Positions 10,590 through 20,680 of a DNA stretch of 64,000 bases are shown one piece after another (positions within the stretch are counted from its first letter, which is position 1; each line of letters starts with the position of its first letter). The position numbers and the translations under genes were made by a program. The notes under the pieces were generated by a model, which saw only the letters and a program-made list of their open reading frames with translations, did no database searches and was not told where the DNA came from. Origin of the DNA: Drechmeria coniospora (taxonomy: Eukaryota > Ascomycota > Sordariomycetes > Hypocreales > Ophiocordycipitaceae); NCBI RefSeq assembly GCF_001625195.1, contig NC_054390.1, forward strand, positions 8,591,222-8,655,221, read 5' to 3'.

Positions 10590-11150
10590 ACAAAGTAGTC
10601 TCTCTTCCTGCAAGTCTTTTAATAAACTTCATTCAGACTCCTAGAACAGCTGAATGGTGACTCCGTAACAGTTGAAAGACTTAACTTACACCAGTTAGGA
10701 AGAAAGTAAGGCCCAACTATTGTAAGCTAGAGTAGAAATTAATTTCCTGCAAGCAATGGAGGACTTCATGGCAAAAGTCCATACGGAATTTGGCCGAATG
10801 CAACTCCAAATGCAATCATACTCAGAACAAACCACAGCCCTACAACAAGGAGCTCATCAACAGGGGAAACAGGACCTAGGGCTACTACCGGTCCTACTAA
10901 TGGATACCTCCGCGACTGACCCTTCGCAGGAACAGACCGGGGACAAGACAGGCACAACCCGGTCCCTAGTCAAACGCAAGCCGACCCCGGCTGGGGATTC
11001 GTACGACGGCAACAAGGGTACATTCGCAGCCTGGCGATTTTGCATGGATTGCAAACTTCAAGTTGACAATGACTTTGTCAGCTCTATCCAGGAACAGTGG
11101 ATATTCGTCTGACAAGATCTCTCTCCTAAAGTTAAGACGCGGGTTACTCT
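10590..11150 (+). mobile_element. Gag remnant of an LTR retrotransposon
   Basis: A 118-codon frame from ATG 10756 has a Gln-rich coiled N-terminus followed by a gag-type block: SYDGNKGTFAAWRFCMD, CKLQVD and a decayed motif leading into a stop at 11110. After that stop the same frame continues QDLSPKVKTRVTL, which fits the usual gag continuation, so the stop is a nonsense change in a longer ancestral gag. No protease, reverse transcriptase or integrase follows; the element is cut off near 11150 by another repeat. The preceding 160 bp may include leader or LTR sequence, but no LTR pair can be shown within the window. Confidence 0.55.
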
Positions 11151-11424
11151 TCGTCGCGGGTGGTGATGTCGGCATGGGCTACGAATGGCGACGGGGCGGC
11201 TTTGAAACCAACGTCCACACCGGCGCAGAGCTCATAGTACGCCAAAGGACGGTGATCACTCCGATTCTTGGAGAACAGATGTGCCGCCTCGGGACAAAAA
11301 TACCACGAGTACCCCCCTCCTTACTCGTCTTGGCCAATCGGACTCTGGTTGGCTCGATTTCCAATCCCGTTCGCTGCACCACACGCGGTCAGCGCGACGA
11401 ACCCCTTGCATACCTCTTGCAATA
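11138..11424. repeat. Dispersed repeat, inverted relative to 37655-37940
   Basis: About 280 bp matches the reverse complement of 37655-37940. Landmarks are AACGGGATTGG, GACGAGTAA, ATTCTTGGAGAA/TTCTCCAAGAAT and GGCATGGGCTACGAATGGCGACGG versus its complement at about 37880-37905. It may be part of the retroelement whose gag precedes it or of a separate element. No intact open frame is shared by both copies. Confidence 0.75.
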
Positions 11425-11429
11425 ACACT

Positions 11430-12331
11430 AGTAGCGCAGTGTGTAATGCATCCAACAGGTGGCAAGATTCTTGTTGTGCCCGGTGTAGGTCCAGTTTTGT
11501 AATGGTAATAATAATACAGGTTTGAGTAACAATAATAGTAGTAATGCAGTTGCTTGTAAATTCTGTAGGCGGCAACATGGTTGAAGTTCGTTGGAGCCAA
11601 CAGTTGTTTTGGTAATAAGACCACCTGTAACTGTAATAATCACAGTTGTAGTGCAGCTGGTAATATATCCAGAAGGTTAGTGAATCATCGTTGTATCCGC
11701 TGTTGGTCCTAAGGTTGTAACTGTTATAAGCACGCCTATTTCAGTAATAACCACTCTTGCGGTGCAATCAGTAATACAACCAGGAGGTGGTACGATGGTC
11801 GAAGTTCCTGCTCTGTGGCCAAGAGTTGATTCAGTAAAGTAACCCTCAGTGACAGTAATAATAACTCGTGTAGTACATCCAGTAGTAATCCACCCAGATA
11901 TTGGCGCAGTTGTTCCAATGCGTTCTCTTCTGTTGGACCCGTTGGTATTATTGTAGTATTGCCACCGATTTCGGCAGAAATAATTTTATTCATGCAGTTA
12001 GTTGAGCAACCAGTAGCTGGTGGGATATTTGAAGTTCCAGGGCTATATCCAAGAGTTGCTTCAGCATTAAAGCCACCAGTTACTGTTGTCCAATGGTTGT
12101 TGTACAGCTGGTAGTGCATCCGCCCGTGGGCGGCATAGTCGTAGTACCAGGCACTGGTCCTTGAGTAATAACTGCTGTTACAAATCCTGTTTCCGTAATC
12201 ATTATTCGAGTAATGCAACTACTCGCACATCCTGGGGGTGGCCAGATGGTTGAATTATCAGTGATGGGGCCGATTGCTGAGCGGTTGTACTCAGAATCAT
12301 ATCCGTCAAGAAGCTTTGGTGTACTTCTCAT
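11430..12331 (-). pseudogene. Degraded antisense fragment of an adhesin-repeat gene
   Basis: Reading the minus strand from 12331 to 11430 shows several adhesin units with the C-x3-C signature: PPPGCASSCITRIMITETG, PPTGGCTTSCTTT, PPATGCSTNCMNK, and a last unit ending LPPV-x-CITHCATS. Frames are broken repeatedly by indels and stops. The terminal segment (about 11440-11560) matches the end of the fragment at 485-962 much better than it matches any unit of the intact gene. The two fragments therefore probably descend from one lost paralogue. Neither signal peptide nor GLEYA end is present. Confidence 0.8.
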
Positions 12332-12475
12332 TCAATCGTAGACTGAATGCTTATACTGGTCACTGAAGAATCGAGCTAGTGGTAGAGACTGGCCGATATA
12401 CTTATTCATTCCTTCATTCGTCTTGTTGGATCGTCTGTATCGCCTTGCTCTCACTCCTTAATAACAATCATGTTC
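12275..12475. repeat. Dispersed AT-rich repeat, direct copy at 16745-16975
   Basis: Shared sequence includes GCCGA-TGC-GAGC-GTTGTA, the TCCGTCAAGA-GCTTTG block, GCTAGTGGTAGAGACTG and CTTATTCATTCCTTCATT followed by TTGTTGGATCGTCT and CGCCTTGCTCT. Both copies have the same orientation. At 12275 it abuts the adhesin fragment. Identity unknown; it could be a transposon end. Confidence 0.7.
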
Positions 12476-13534
12476 CCGTACATTTTTTTAGATAGTTAAT
12501 CGCACTGCATTCTTTTACAATCACACCCTACTGTCTCAACTGTAATGCATATGCTGCAAAAGCGCACCTTTTGCCTAGATACTAACTGGTTCCTATTACG
12601 CCGCAACGGTTACAAGAAGCGCTGCTTCTTCTTCCCCTATCCACTTCAATGCATTCGTGCCGATCAAGACGATTGCCACAGCACTCTTTCAAAGGACTTA
12701 CTAACAAGGAAGATAACCCTGGCTTCTACTTCCTTCCCAAAGGGAGATACCTTTTAACGGCTTCCACTCTCTTCCCCCAACATCGCAACGGATAACACGG
12801 TCTCCAATCCAATCTGTGTGTTATATGTATATAGTGGCCAATAGTAGACTAGGATCACGTAATCGTATGGGGCACGATTACAGAGAGGATAAAAGTGGCC
12901 GCTCAGGGGCAGCCTCTTTTCCCTCCTTTCGTACCAAATTGAATCCATTAGAAGAGATCTCTTGTTACCAGTTTCCCCCAGAACCGAACCAACACAATCC
13001 CTTCCACCAATCAAGGAATATATCCACATCCGATCCAACGATCGCCACAATGTCTAATACATCAGCCAACTCCAAGGCAATGAGACTCCAGTTGTCAAGT
13101 CAGGAGTATCGAACAGATGGATCAACAGACAATCCTCAATCGCCCACCAAGAATTTACAGGGTTTGATCTAGACAAAAATGTACCAGTGTTCACAAGCCA
13201 TGCCAGCTGAAAACTATCCCATCAGGAGGGGGCTTTCTCGGTGCCCGGCCCATTATTTGTTACGGTCGCTTCTTTGCATTTTTTGAGTTGAAATCCACAT
13301 ACGGAATACGGACCATCTTGATAGCCTATGTTACATGTGTCATCGTTCGATAGCAGCAGAAGAACCCCTATAATACTGATAGTTACTGCAGTTGTCCAGA
13401 GTCTGTACTCCTTGGATCTAGAATACTAGAACCTCTAACGTAGGACTTGTGGTGTGCAATTGCTATTGCCCCTCCCAATAGGAGATTACGCATAAAGCCG
13501 AGGTATTTTCTATGGAGTACTTCAAAAATAATAC
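12476..13534. other. AT-rich sequence without a firm gene; possible retroelement leader
   Basis: The longest plus-strand frame (12816-13172, 118 codons) has a plausible internal start at about 13050 (MSNTSANSKAMRLQL). This looks like the beginning of a gag-type polypeptide but ends after about 40 residues. No domain supports it, so it is not called as a gene. Confidence 0.45.
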
Positions 13535-14195
13535 GAAATGAGGAAAGAGATTAATGACTGAATGAAACCCAGTACAACGATGCTTCGCCAAGGTGCGACA
13601 ACCATCGAGCTGCGGCCCAGTATTACGGCTCGACAACGGGCAACCCAATCAACATACTTTCTGCCATCTCTCGCAATACCGCCTCCTGGACCTGACCAAC
13701 CTCCACTCTTTGATAAAATTCCAACCAAAAAATATACTTAGGGACCGAATGGGCAGGCAGCTTCATCGTAGCCCACTTCCTCACGCCTTCCTTAGTCAGC
13801 CCGTCCTCACCGGACAGCCCACCAGCTCTCCACTCGTCTTGACGTAAAACAAAAGCAGCAACTACCTCGCCAAGCTTCCCATCATCAACGCCAACAATTT
13901 TGACATTTTTCACTCCGGGATGTTGCAGTATGCAATGCTCAACATCCGATGCAACGGTAGTCTCTCCATGACTGATAATAACCTTGCTTGTATGCTGCCT
14001 GGCTCCGCTATCCCCACTGACCTCTGCATCCGCACGGCAAGCCAAAAGCGTACGTTCAATTCCACTCTTTCCTATAACACGATCGTCCGCAGTCATAGTG
14101 GCAGAGTAAGGATAACTATGTGCCAGAGATTTGGTGGCTGTCAGGACCACGCCCACGTTGGCAGATTGAGTCGCCAGTTGGTTCTTCGGTACCAT
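13535..14195 (-). pseudogene. C-terminal fragment of an AMP-binding acyl-CoA synthetase
   Basis: The minus-strand frame (to about 13623) encodes the C-terminal subdomain of an adenylate-forming acyl-CoA ligase. It includes a decayed hinge region (SKVIISHGETTVASDVEHCI), HPGVKNVKIVGVDDGKLGEVVAAFV, and VRKWATMKLPAHSVPKYIFW. The invariant catalytic-lysine motif that should read S-G-K-I-Q is VGQVQ here, so the adenylation lysine is lost. The whole large N-terminal domain with the P-loop is missing, and the N-terminal 45 codons are not ligase-like. In fungal clusters such ligases activate a polyketide or fatty acid, often beside an AKT2-type hydrolase as seen at 9006-10469. This copy cannot be active. 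A short 3' piece of a related copy lies at 6823-7000. Confidence 0.82.
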
Positions 14196-15111
14196 TATCT
14201 GGAGGGTAAACTTAGCTTCTGATCAATATAGGAGCAAGCGTCAAGTCGTAATATAATAGAAATTGGCTCGGCTACCGGTGTTAATTTTTGAGGTATTGAT
14301 CCTATTAGGATTTGTGTATTATTCCGTGAGTGCTTCCTAAGCTTGGCTCTCACTAAGACTGATTGCCGTATCATGCTCCTACCGCGTAACCAAGGTGAAC
14401 TAGCAGCGCTCGTTACGTCTGTCCATTCAAATGCTTTCGTTTATTTGTATTGCTGCGATCTTATGGATATAATACCCCGTGGTATTGTTGAACCCAGTGC
14501 GTGCATCGGGAGAACTTGGTTCGATTTGTGCGCTTTTATGTTGAATATCTTCAGATCGGACGTTTCATTATTCTTCTGAAATATTCTTCTGGAATTTCAT
14601 GATTCTTCTGAATAACCCTCCAATGCCTTATATACAGCCTGTCTCATGGGCGCAGGGAAGGTATTACTAATGTATTCCTCATCATTCACGCTTTCATTCC
14701 AAGGACTGAACTCATTACTCAGAACAAGCAATGTTTACAGCCATACGAAGTACACGGGCATAAGTTCGTCCAATAAGCAGCCAATCTAGCCAATCTAGCC
14801 AATCTAGCCAGTCTAGCCAGTCTAGCCAGTCTAGCCAATATAACCGATGTAGCCAGTCTAGCCAATGTAACCAATCTAGTCAATCCATCCAATGAGCTAA
14901 CCATAATCCAGACAGTCGAGCCAGGCTAATCAACGTATGTCAAGAGCGCACATGTTCGAGATTCTGCAGTGCTTATGTTATATCGTCTGAGCTTATCATT
15001 AACATTTCCTGGGTATATATAGCAGCACATCTCTTAGCTACTGCGAGAACAAACCGAAGCTACCCAAGTATAATTTTTAAGGGTCACACCATCATTATAC
15101 CGTATTGTCAA
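14196..15111. other. AT-rich spacer with a minisatellite
   Basis: No convincing gene. A 78-codon frame at 14343 lacks any recognisable motif. The minisatellite at 14778-14895 is listed separately. The last 100 bp contain GGGTATATATAGC (about 15010), a TATA-like sequence that would suit a promoter for the methyltransferase gene that follows. Confidence 0.5.
14778..14895. repeat. 9-bp minisatellite, unit CCAATCTAG
   Basis: Roughly a dozen copies of CCAATCTAG and variants (CCAGTCTAG, CCAATGTAA, CCGATGTAG) follow each other in register. Most variants differ by transitions. Confidence 0.85.
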
Positions 15112-16395
15112 AATGACACAGTCTACAGCCATCCTTACATACCAGGGACAGCCGCTGGAGGTTGACCACCAGTCGCCTGATGCTAGTGATATAGCCATTC
15201 GAATACCAATGTGAATTACTACTGTCTATTAGCGAGAATACATACGCTAATGTGCCACGGAGGAATTGGGCTGCTCTGTCGCATGATGTTCCATCAGGAG
15301 AGGAGGGCAGAACATACCATGGCTATCACGATGGAGGTATGTCTACCTCTTTGTTATATTGTACTGGTAACTAATACTAGGAAGCGTATTTTCTTCCAAA
15401 CGATAAAGTGAGAGCATTGTGCTTCTGGTTGACGCATGCTGACTGACTCTTTAGGCGGAGCAAAATCGCCTTAGTAAGTACACACCGGTCTTACTAACAT
15501 TTACGTGCTATGTTTCGTAACGACTATAGATTTCCAACACGAAATGTGTATCCAGTTACTGGACGGAAAGCTTGGGCTTGCAGCAGTAACCTCTCCGAAG
15601 CACGTCCTCGATATCGCAACCGGGACAGGTATATGGGCTATCCAATACGGTATGAAAGTAGAACTCGTTCGATGAGTTGCAACTAACTTATATATAGCAC
15701 AGCAGAACCCTGATTCGGAGGTCATTGGCACAGATCTAAGCTCTATTCAGCCAAAAGCCCCAGTCCCCAACTGTTCTTTTATTCAACAAGATGTCGAGCA
15801 CGACGATTGGTACTTTTCTCGAAACTTTGACTACATCTACCTCCGCTTTGTCGTTTCTTGTTTTGATAACACCAAATCTGTAATCCAAAGGGCATTCGAC
15901 AATCTCAATCCAGGGGGGCACATCGAGTTCCTTGACTATATTTTTGAGATTACCGACTTTGATGGTACTACCAAGGGTACATTTTGTGAACGTTGGTTTA
16001 ATCTAATCCATAAAGGCGGTAACAAAATTGGGCGCGATTTTACAAAGCCAGCACGGTACGCAACTTGGTGTCGCGAAGTTGGATTCCTGGACGTTGAGGA
16101 GAAATACTTTCCCGTACCGTGCGGAACTTGGCCCAAGGACCCAAAAATGAAGAAAATTGGCAAGTATTTCTTGCACGATCTGCAAGCCCTTATGGAAGGG
16201 ATGAAGAAGTTTCTCGGTTTTGCGGGTCTATCTCATAATGAAATAGAAGACTTAGTGGAGAAGGCCAAGAAAGACGCTGAGGATCCGAGCATGCACTTTG
16301 CCGTTACGATGTAAGTTTTACTTGTATTGCTAGGACATCGAGAATTCTGACATGAGCGGACTAGTGTTGTCACTCACGGACGTAAGCAGGGGTAA
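15112..16395 (+). CDS. SAM-dependent methyltransferase, LaeA-like / TAM family, multi-exon
   Basis: Well-supported exons are 15319-15336, 15381-15407, 15455-15473, 15530-15649, 15698-16310 and 16365-16395, with introns of 44-56 bp that all begin GT and end AG. They encode AYFLPND..AEQNRL, then the SAM-binding motif I VLDIATGTGIWAIQYA, then GTDLSSIQP, FIQQDVE, YIYLRFVVSCF, LNPGGHIEF and a C-terminal VVTHGRKQG after the last intron, matching LaeA-like methyltransferases. Reading from ATG 15319 gives 275 residues. The family normally has a longer N-terminus, and ATG 15112 (MTQSTAILTY) probably begins it. However, the expected family sequence RTYHGYHDG just before 15336 is one base out of frame with exon 15381, so either an indel or an unseen splice form is involved. 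Such enzymes regulate or act in secondary metabolism. Confidence 0.72.
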
Positions 16396-17345
16396 TATTT
16401 GTCTTCGGAATAGATATTATCATTCAAGATAGATTAGCTTTCAGGAGCATTGATAAGTCTGGTTGATATCTTTGTATTGATGAAGTGAGTGTCAGCAGCT
16501 GCCTAGTGACTCTGGAACAGCAACCCACAAATTCCTCCCCTCCTACCAGCCTCTGCCACACCAGAGTATTCACGCTACTGTATACAAGCTGCAGTTGCGA
16601 GGCTGCCCATATAATATATTAGTTGGTTGTATTCGCCTATCTTCGCCCGGCTAGTAGAAGGCGCCTGAAGGAACTACACGAGCTAGGGACGAGCTCGTAA
16701 CGAAGGCCTATTAGGGTCCTAAGTAAGTCTGTCGCTTAGAAAGTAAGTTTGGTAATTGCCGAGCAGTTGTATTCACAATATGTCCGTCAAGATGCTTTGA
16801 TGTACGTATGATTCAATCAGAAACTAAATCCTTAGATTGATTACCGAAGAACAGAGTTCTATCTGGCTAGTGGTAGAGACTGTCCTAAACACTTATTCAT
16901 TCCTTCATTGATCTTGTTGATCGTGTTGGATCGTCTTAATCGCCTTGCTCTTACTGTTTAGTAGTGATCATGGTGGTCATGCGGAGCGTAGTGAGCCAAT
17001 GGTCCCTGATCACCTTACTTACCCTCACTATACATCCTGGCATGGTTGTGGTGAGCACACAGACAGCACGAGATGGGGTCCACCTTCGTGCATGGCTTCC
17101 CCGCGTCTTACCGCCCTATTCTTCAAGTAGGCCGACCGGCTGCTCCAGCTGCGGTAGGTTCGTAACAAACTAGTAGGCTTTGGTGGTAACGACCGGTAAT
17201 GTTGGGATTCTTCCCAACCTTGGAAGAAAGAGCTACAGAAGGTATATTTGGGATTTGGATAAGGTATATTTGGGATTTGGATAAGCCGTTCTTGTCGATC
17301 GGCGCACTGGTATGTCGGGTATTGTGCTTAGGGTTAGTTAGATCC
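16396..17345. other. AT-rich spacer containing a dispersed repeat
   Basis: No gene is seen. The interval 16745-16975 is a direct copy of the repeat at 12275-12475. A near-perfect 21-bp doublet (AGGTATATTTGGGATTTGGAT type) occurs at about 17240-17283. Confidence 0.55.
16745..16975. repeat. Dispersed AT-rich repeat, second copy
   Basis: Same orientation as 12275-12475, with matching TCCGTCAAGA-GCTTTG, CTAGTGGTAGAGACTG and CTTATTCATTCCTTCATT blocks. Differences are mostly transitions and short indels. Confidence 0.7.
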
Positions 17346-18435
17346 AGAATTGGAAGTTGTGTTTGCACACACAGATAGTACGCTCTATACTATCTATACG
17401 TCCTCGTCGTATACTTCTAGCAGTAGAACCTCCATGACTAGTAGTATGGTTACTAATGGTAGTAGGCTGCCACTACTGGTAGGGTTATTACTACTAATAG
17501 TAGGGTTGCTACAACTGGCAGGGTTACAGATCGTAAGTGCTGTTAAAATTGAGTTGTATTCGATAACTGAAAGATCAGAGTGTATAGTTATACGGCTGAC
17601 AGGTGATATTGTCGAAGTATACAGCATATTTCCCGTGAATATATTCCTGTAATGTCCAAGGCGGAGAAGCAGAATTAGCGAAACAACGTTTGTATGGAAA
17701 GTAGGAACGTATGCAACGTTTAACAGGCGAAAACGTCTATCCACTAAACGTAAGAATATCCAAGTATTGTCAGATGTTTGGGAATAATAGTATAGTTGTT
17801 AAAATTACTGGTATTTATACTAGTAAGACTACCCAAATAGGATACTATCCTATGTGTATTGCTACTTGCAACACCTAGCAGCAGTACTACTGCTTGCCAA
17901 TATACTACTACTGTACTGCACGTACAAGTAAGTATATCGAGTTGACGAATTGCACTTGCTATGCAGATTCTCCTCGCTCCGACTTGGCATTACTGATGGC
18001 AGTACTACTGCCCAGCCAATCTACTACTATTGCGCGTCTCGTGCAAGTAGTACTTGGTCGACCAAGCAAGATCATTTATCGGACTGTTAATTGACGCGCT
18101 CCCAACTACTACTAGTAGTTGCCCGCCAACAGTACTACTGTTGCGCGATAGGACCCACCCAACTGCAACTAGCAGTTGCTTGCTAGTAGTACTACTACTG
18201 GCACCGCTTGACTACTGCAGTACTTCTGCTGTACTGTCGCGACCGAACCCTAATACTAACCAACCCTGCTAGTTGCATCCAACTGGCAGTATGACTCAAC
18301 CAGAGTATTTGGAACTGCATTGGGAACAAGCAGATTGTTCGGAGATGCATTGTGTGGAATTAGATAGAATTCCAACACGTACACATTGCACTGATTAAGG
18401 TACTACCTCTCAGGTATAAAATGGTCCTACCTTTC
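17346..18435. repeat. Low-complexity TACTA/GTAGTA-rich stretch
   Basis: Loose repetitions of TAGTAGTA, ACTACTA and GCAGTACTACTGC fill much of 17390-18290, giving many short hairpin-capable palindromes (for example around 18105-18120 and 18185-18200). Frames of about 60-116 codons here are compositional and not called. Confidence 0.6.
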
Positions 18436-18439
18436 CTAC

Positions 18440-18910
18440 ACTCTTAGATAGGGAGGAAGTATGAATGATGAAAGCAAGCAAGCATTCATACAAGCACAAG
18501 AAGAATACGTAAGTCTCTCTTCTGAATCGCATCTTGGCACTACCATTTGACTTATTCAAATCTGCATTCCCTGCCCAGTTACTAACTGGTGCACTTTCTG
18601 CTGTTACTAACAGCCTTAATTGATATCCATTTTGGATAGTCCGTGCAACTGAACTTCCACTGCGCACCCTTCCTATTTTACCCCTTTCTTTTAAGAGGTA
18701 TTCCCCTTTTATTTTAAAACTTACACTCTTAGATAGGAAGCAAGCAAGCAAGCATATAAGCACACAAGAAAGCACAAGAAGAATACACAAGTCTTTCTTT
18801 TGAATCGTATCTTGGCACTACCATTCGACTTATTCAAATCTGCATTCCCTGCCCAGTTACTAACTGGTGCTCTTTCTGTTGTTACTAACAGCCTCGATTG
18901 ATATCCTGTA
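18440..18910. repeat. Tandem direct duplication of about 190 bp
   Basis: Copy 1 (about 18440-18622) and copy 2 (about 18731-18905) share AGATAGG, AAGCAAGCAAGCAT, CAAGAAGAATAC, TCTTGGCACTACCATT, GACTTATTCAAATCTGCATT and CCCTGCCCAGTTACTAACTG. The start-to-start offset is about 290 bp. Differences are few and mainly C/T, so the duplication is relatively young. No coding content is evident. Confidence 0.8.
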
Positions 18911-19184
18911 ATGGGCGGGCCAGTTCGAAGACAGTCAGGTAAGCGAGTGAGCCTTCTTTCAGAAATCGAGTAGTATTTAAGACTAAAGCTTGACCCCTAT
19001 TATCAAGCTTTCGTGCTTCCGCTCCTTTTGTAGCTGGGGCGTGCCCTACTTGTAACGATATCGTATATCGTTTTTCTTTTTCTGGCCTACCCTACACTCT
19101 GCATTACGTACCACGCGATGCACGGACCACCCTATATATAGCCTCTTCCTTCTCCGCACTTATTGTTTTCTCTTTTCTTCCTCC

Positions 19185-19505
19185 TTAGTTCGAAAATTCT
19201 ACAGTCTTTGCACATACTGCCTTCCTGCTAGTCCGCATCGTGACAGTAATAAACTCTGGGCGAACAGCAAAGTTAGCAGCATCAAGCCTATCAATATATC
19301 GATATAATGCCTTCTCTTCTGGCCGACTTAACTTAGTATTGTGGCCTTGAATACTGGTCTTTGGACTAATACCAGACAGTCGTCGTTGTAGGCGCCTACG
19401 AGGGATTTTGAATAGTCGGGCAACCTTTGCAATTTTTTCGTCAGGAAACTCGTCAAGATAATCTATAGCCTCCTGAGTACGCGTTTCAACTGTTGGATTA
19501 TCCAT
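19185..19505 (-). mobile_element. Truncated pogo/Fot1-type transposase (N-terminal HTH)
   Basis: 106 residues. TRTQEAIDYLDEFPDEKIAK begins a psq/CENP-B-like helix-turn-helix, followed by VARLFKIPRRRLQRRLSG and KLSRPEEKALYRYIDRLD, a pattern typical of Tc1-mariner/pogo transposases of filamentous fungi. The catalytic DDE region is entirely missing; the frame ends with EFSN. The 5' leader to the right carries hairpin-like GCACCACCTTTAGGTGGGGC at about 19597, which may belong to the terminal inverted repeat. It is a dead element fragment. Confidence 0.8.
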
Positions 19506-20680
19506 AGCTGTTATGGTTGTAAAGATATTGGAAATTGAATATGAAGGAGGGAAAAAGTGCGCGGTGCGGTGGTGTGCGCGCTGTGGTGGTAAGCACCACC
19601 TTTAGGTGGGGCGTGGCACGATTAGGGAGCAGGCTACGTACAAGTACAACTACTTGTAGCGTAGCTTACTGAGTTCAATACTTTGTCGCGCTAACGATCC
19701 GGCAGCCGGGGGGGCGGTTAAGTTACGGTATCTACAGTATTTCCGCCCATTTAGGCGGGCGCTGAGGATATCTCGTAATAGGCAATAACATATTCAAGAA
19801 GAACATTAACAGGTTAATTATTCGCTCATCTTACGATAATTTATTCGTTGTTGCCGCAGCTAGAGCGGATCCCCTGCTATATATTGCATCATACTTAGGT
19901 CATGATGAACAATTGCACAAGCAGGCTAACGACCGACTTAGTCCATCATCGAAACACATCACGGAGACACCGTAGGATCATCGCCGAGACACCGCGGGAT
20001 TAGGGTGGCCTGTTGTGGATAGATGTCTATACCTTTTTCTTCCCCCCCTCTTCTTAATTATATCGTTTGCAGCTTAGTCCTCGATAGTAGTATGGTAAGT
20101 AGGCATCCTTATCTTCTGCATCCAGCAGGCGTTAAGTGCGCTCTCTTCATCGCTAGACAGCTTCGTTAGTCGGCGGGAAACACGAGGGAATTTGCCAGCC
20201 ACCACCAGCCAAGAGAAAGTCTATCGCATGCCGTATCCGGCTTGATGGCGGAGAGGGCAACGACAGTGTCATTGCTGTACGTTAACGTACCAGTACAATA
20301 GCGGATTGGTACGAGAAAAGGCGCGTTACGCCAACCTAATGTCAAAAGCATCAGGCTGCTTAGTTTTCCGTAGCCGAACCCTCCCTACCTCTCCCGCGGT
20401 ACCTGGGCACGTCGTAACACCGTGCTCCATGTCCATGTGTGCCCGCGGTTCGACGACGTTTGGGTGCCTACAGCGGAGGATAACCGTATGGACTCGTACC
20501 CTATAGCGGTTAGACAAAACAAGGCGGATCCTCCGGAAGAATCTCCATTCGTCCACTCCGTATTACGGAGTAGTTCGTAATAATACGGATCAATGCAATG
20601 TCCCACGTATCTTTATGCACTGTCTAGCTCGCCCTTCCATTATAATAGCTTGGCATACGGGTTTTTCCACGTCGCTAGAA
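19506..20680. other. Transposon flank and undefined AT-rich sequence
   Basis: Contains two hairpin-capable words (CCACCTTTAGGTGG near 19599 and CCGCCCATTTAGGCGGGCG near 19743) that may be element termini. A GC-richer patch (20160-20600) has no supported gene. Confidence 0.45.
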
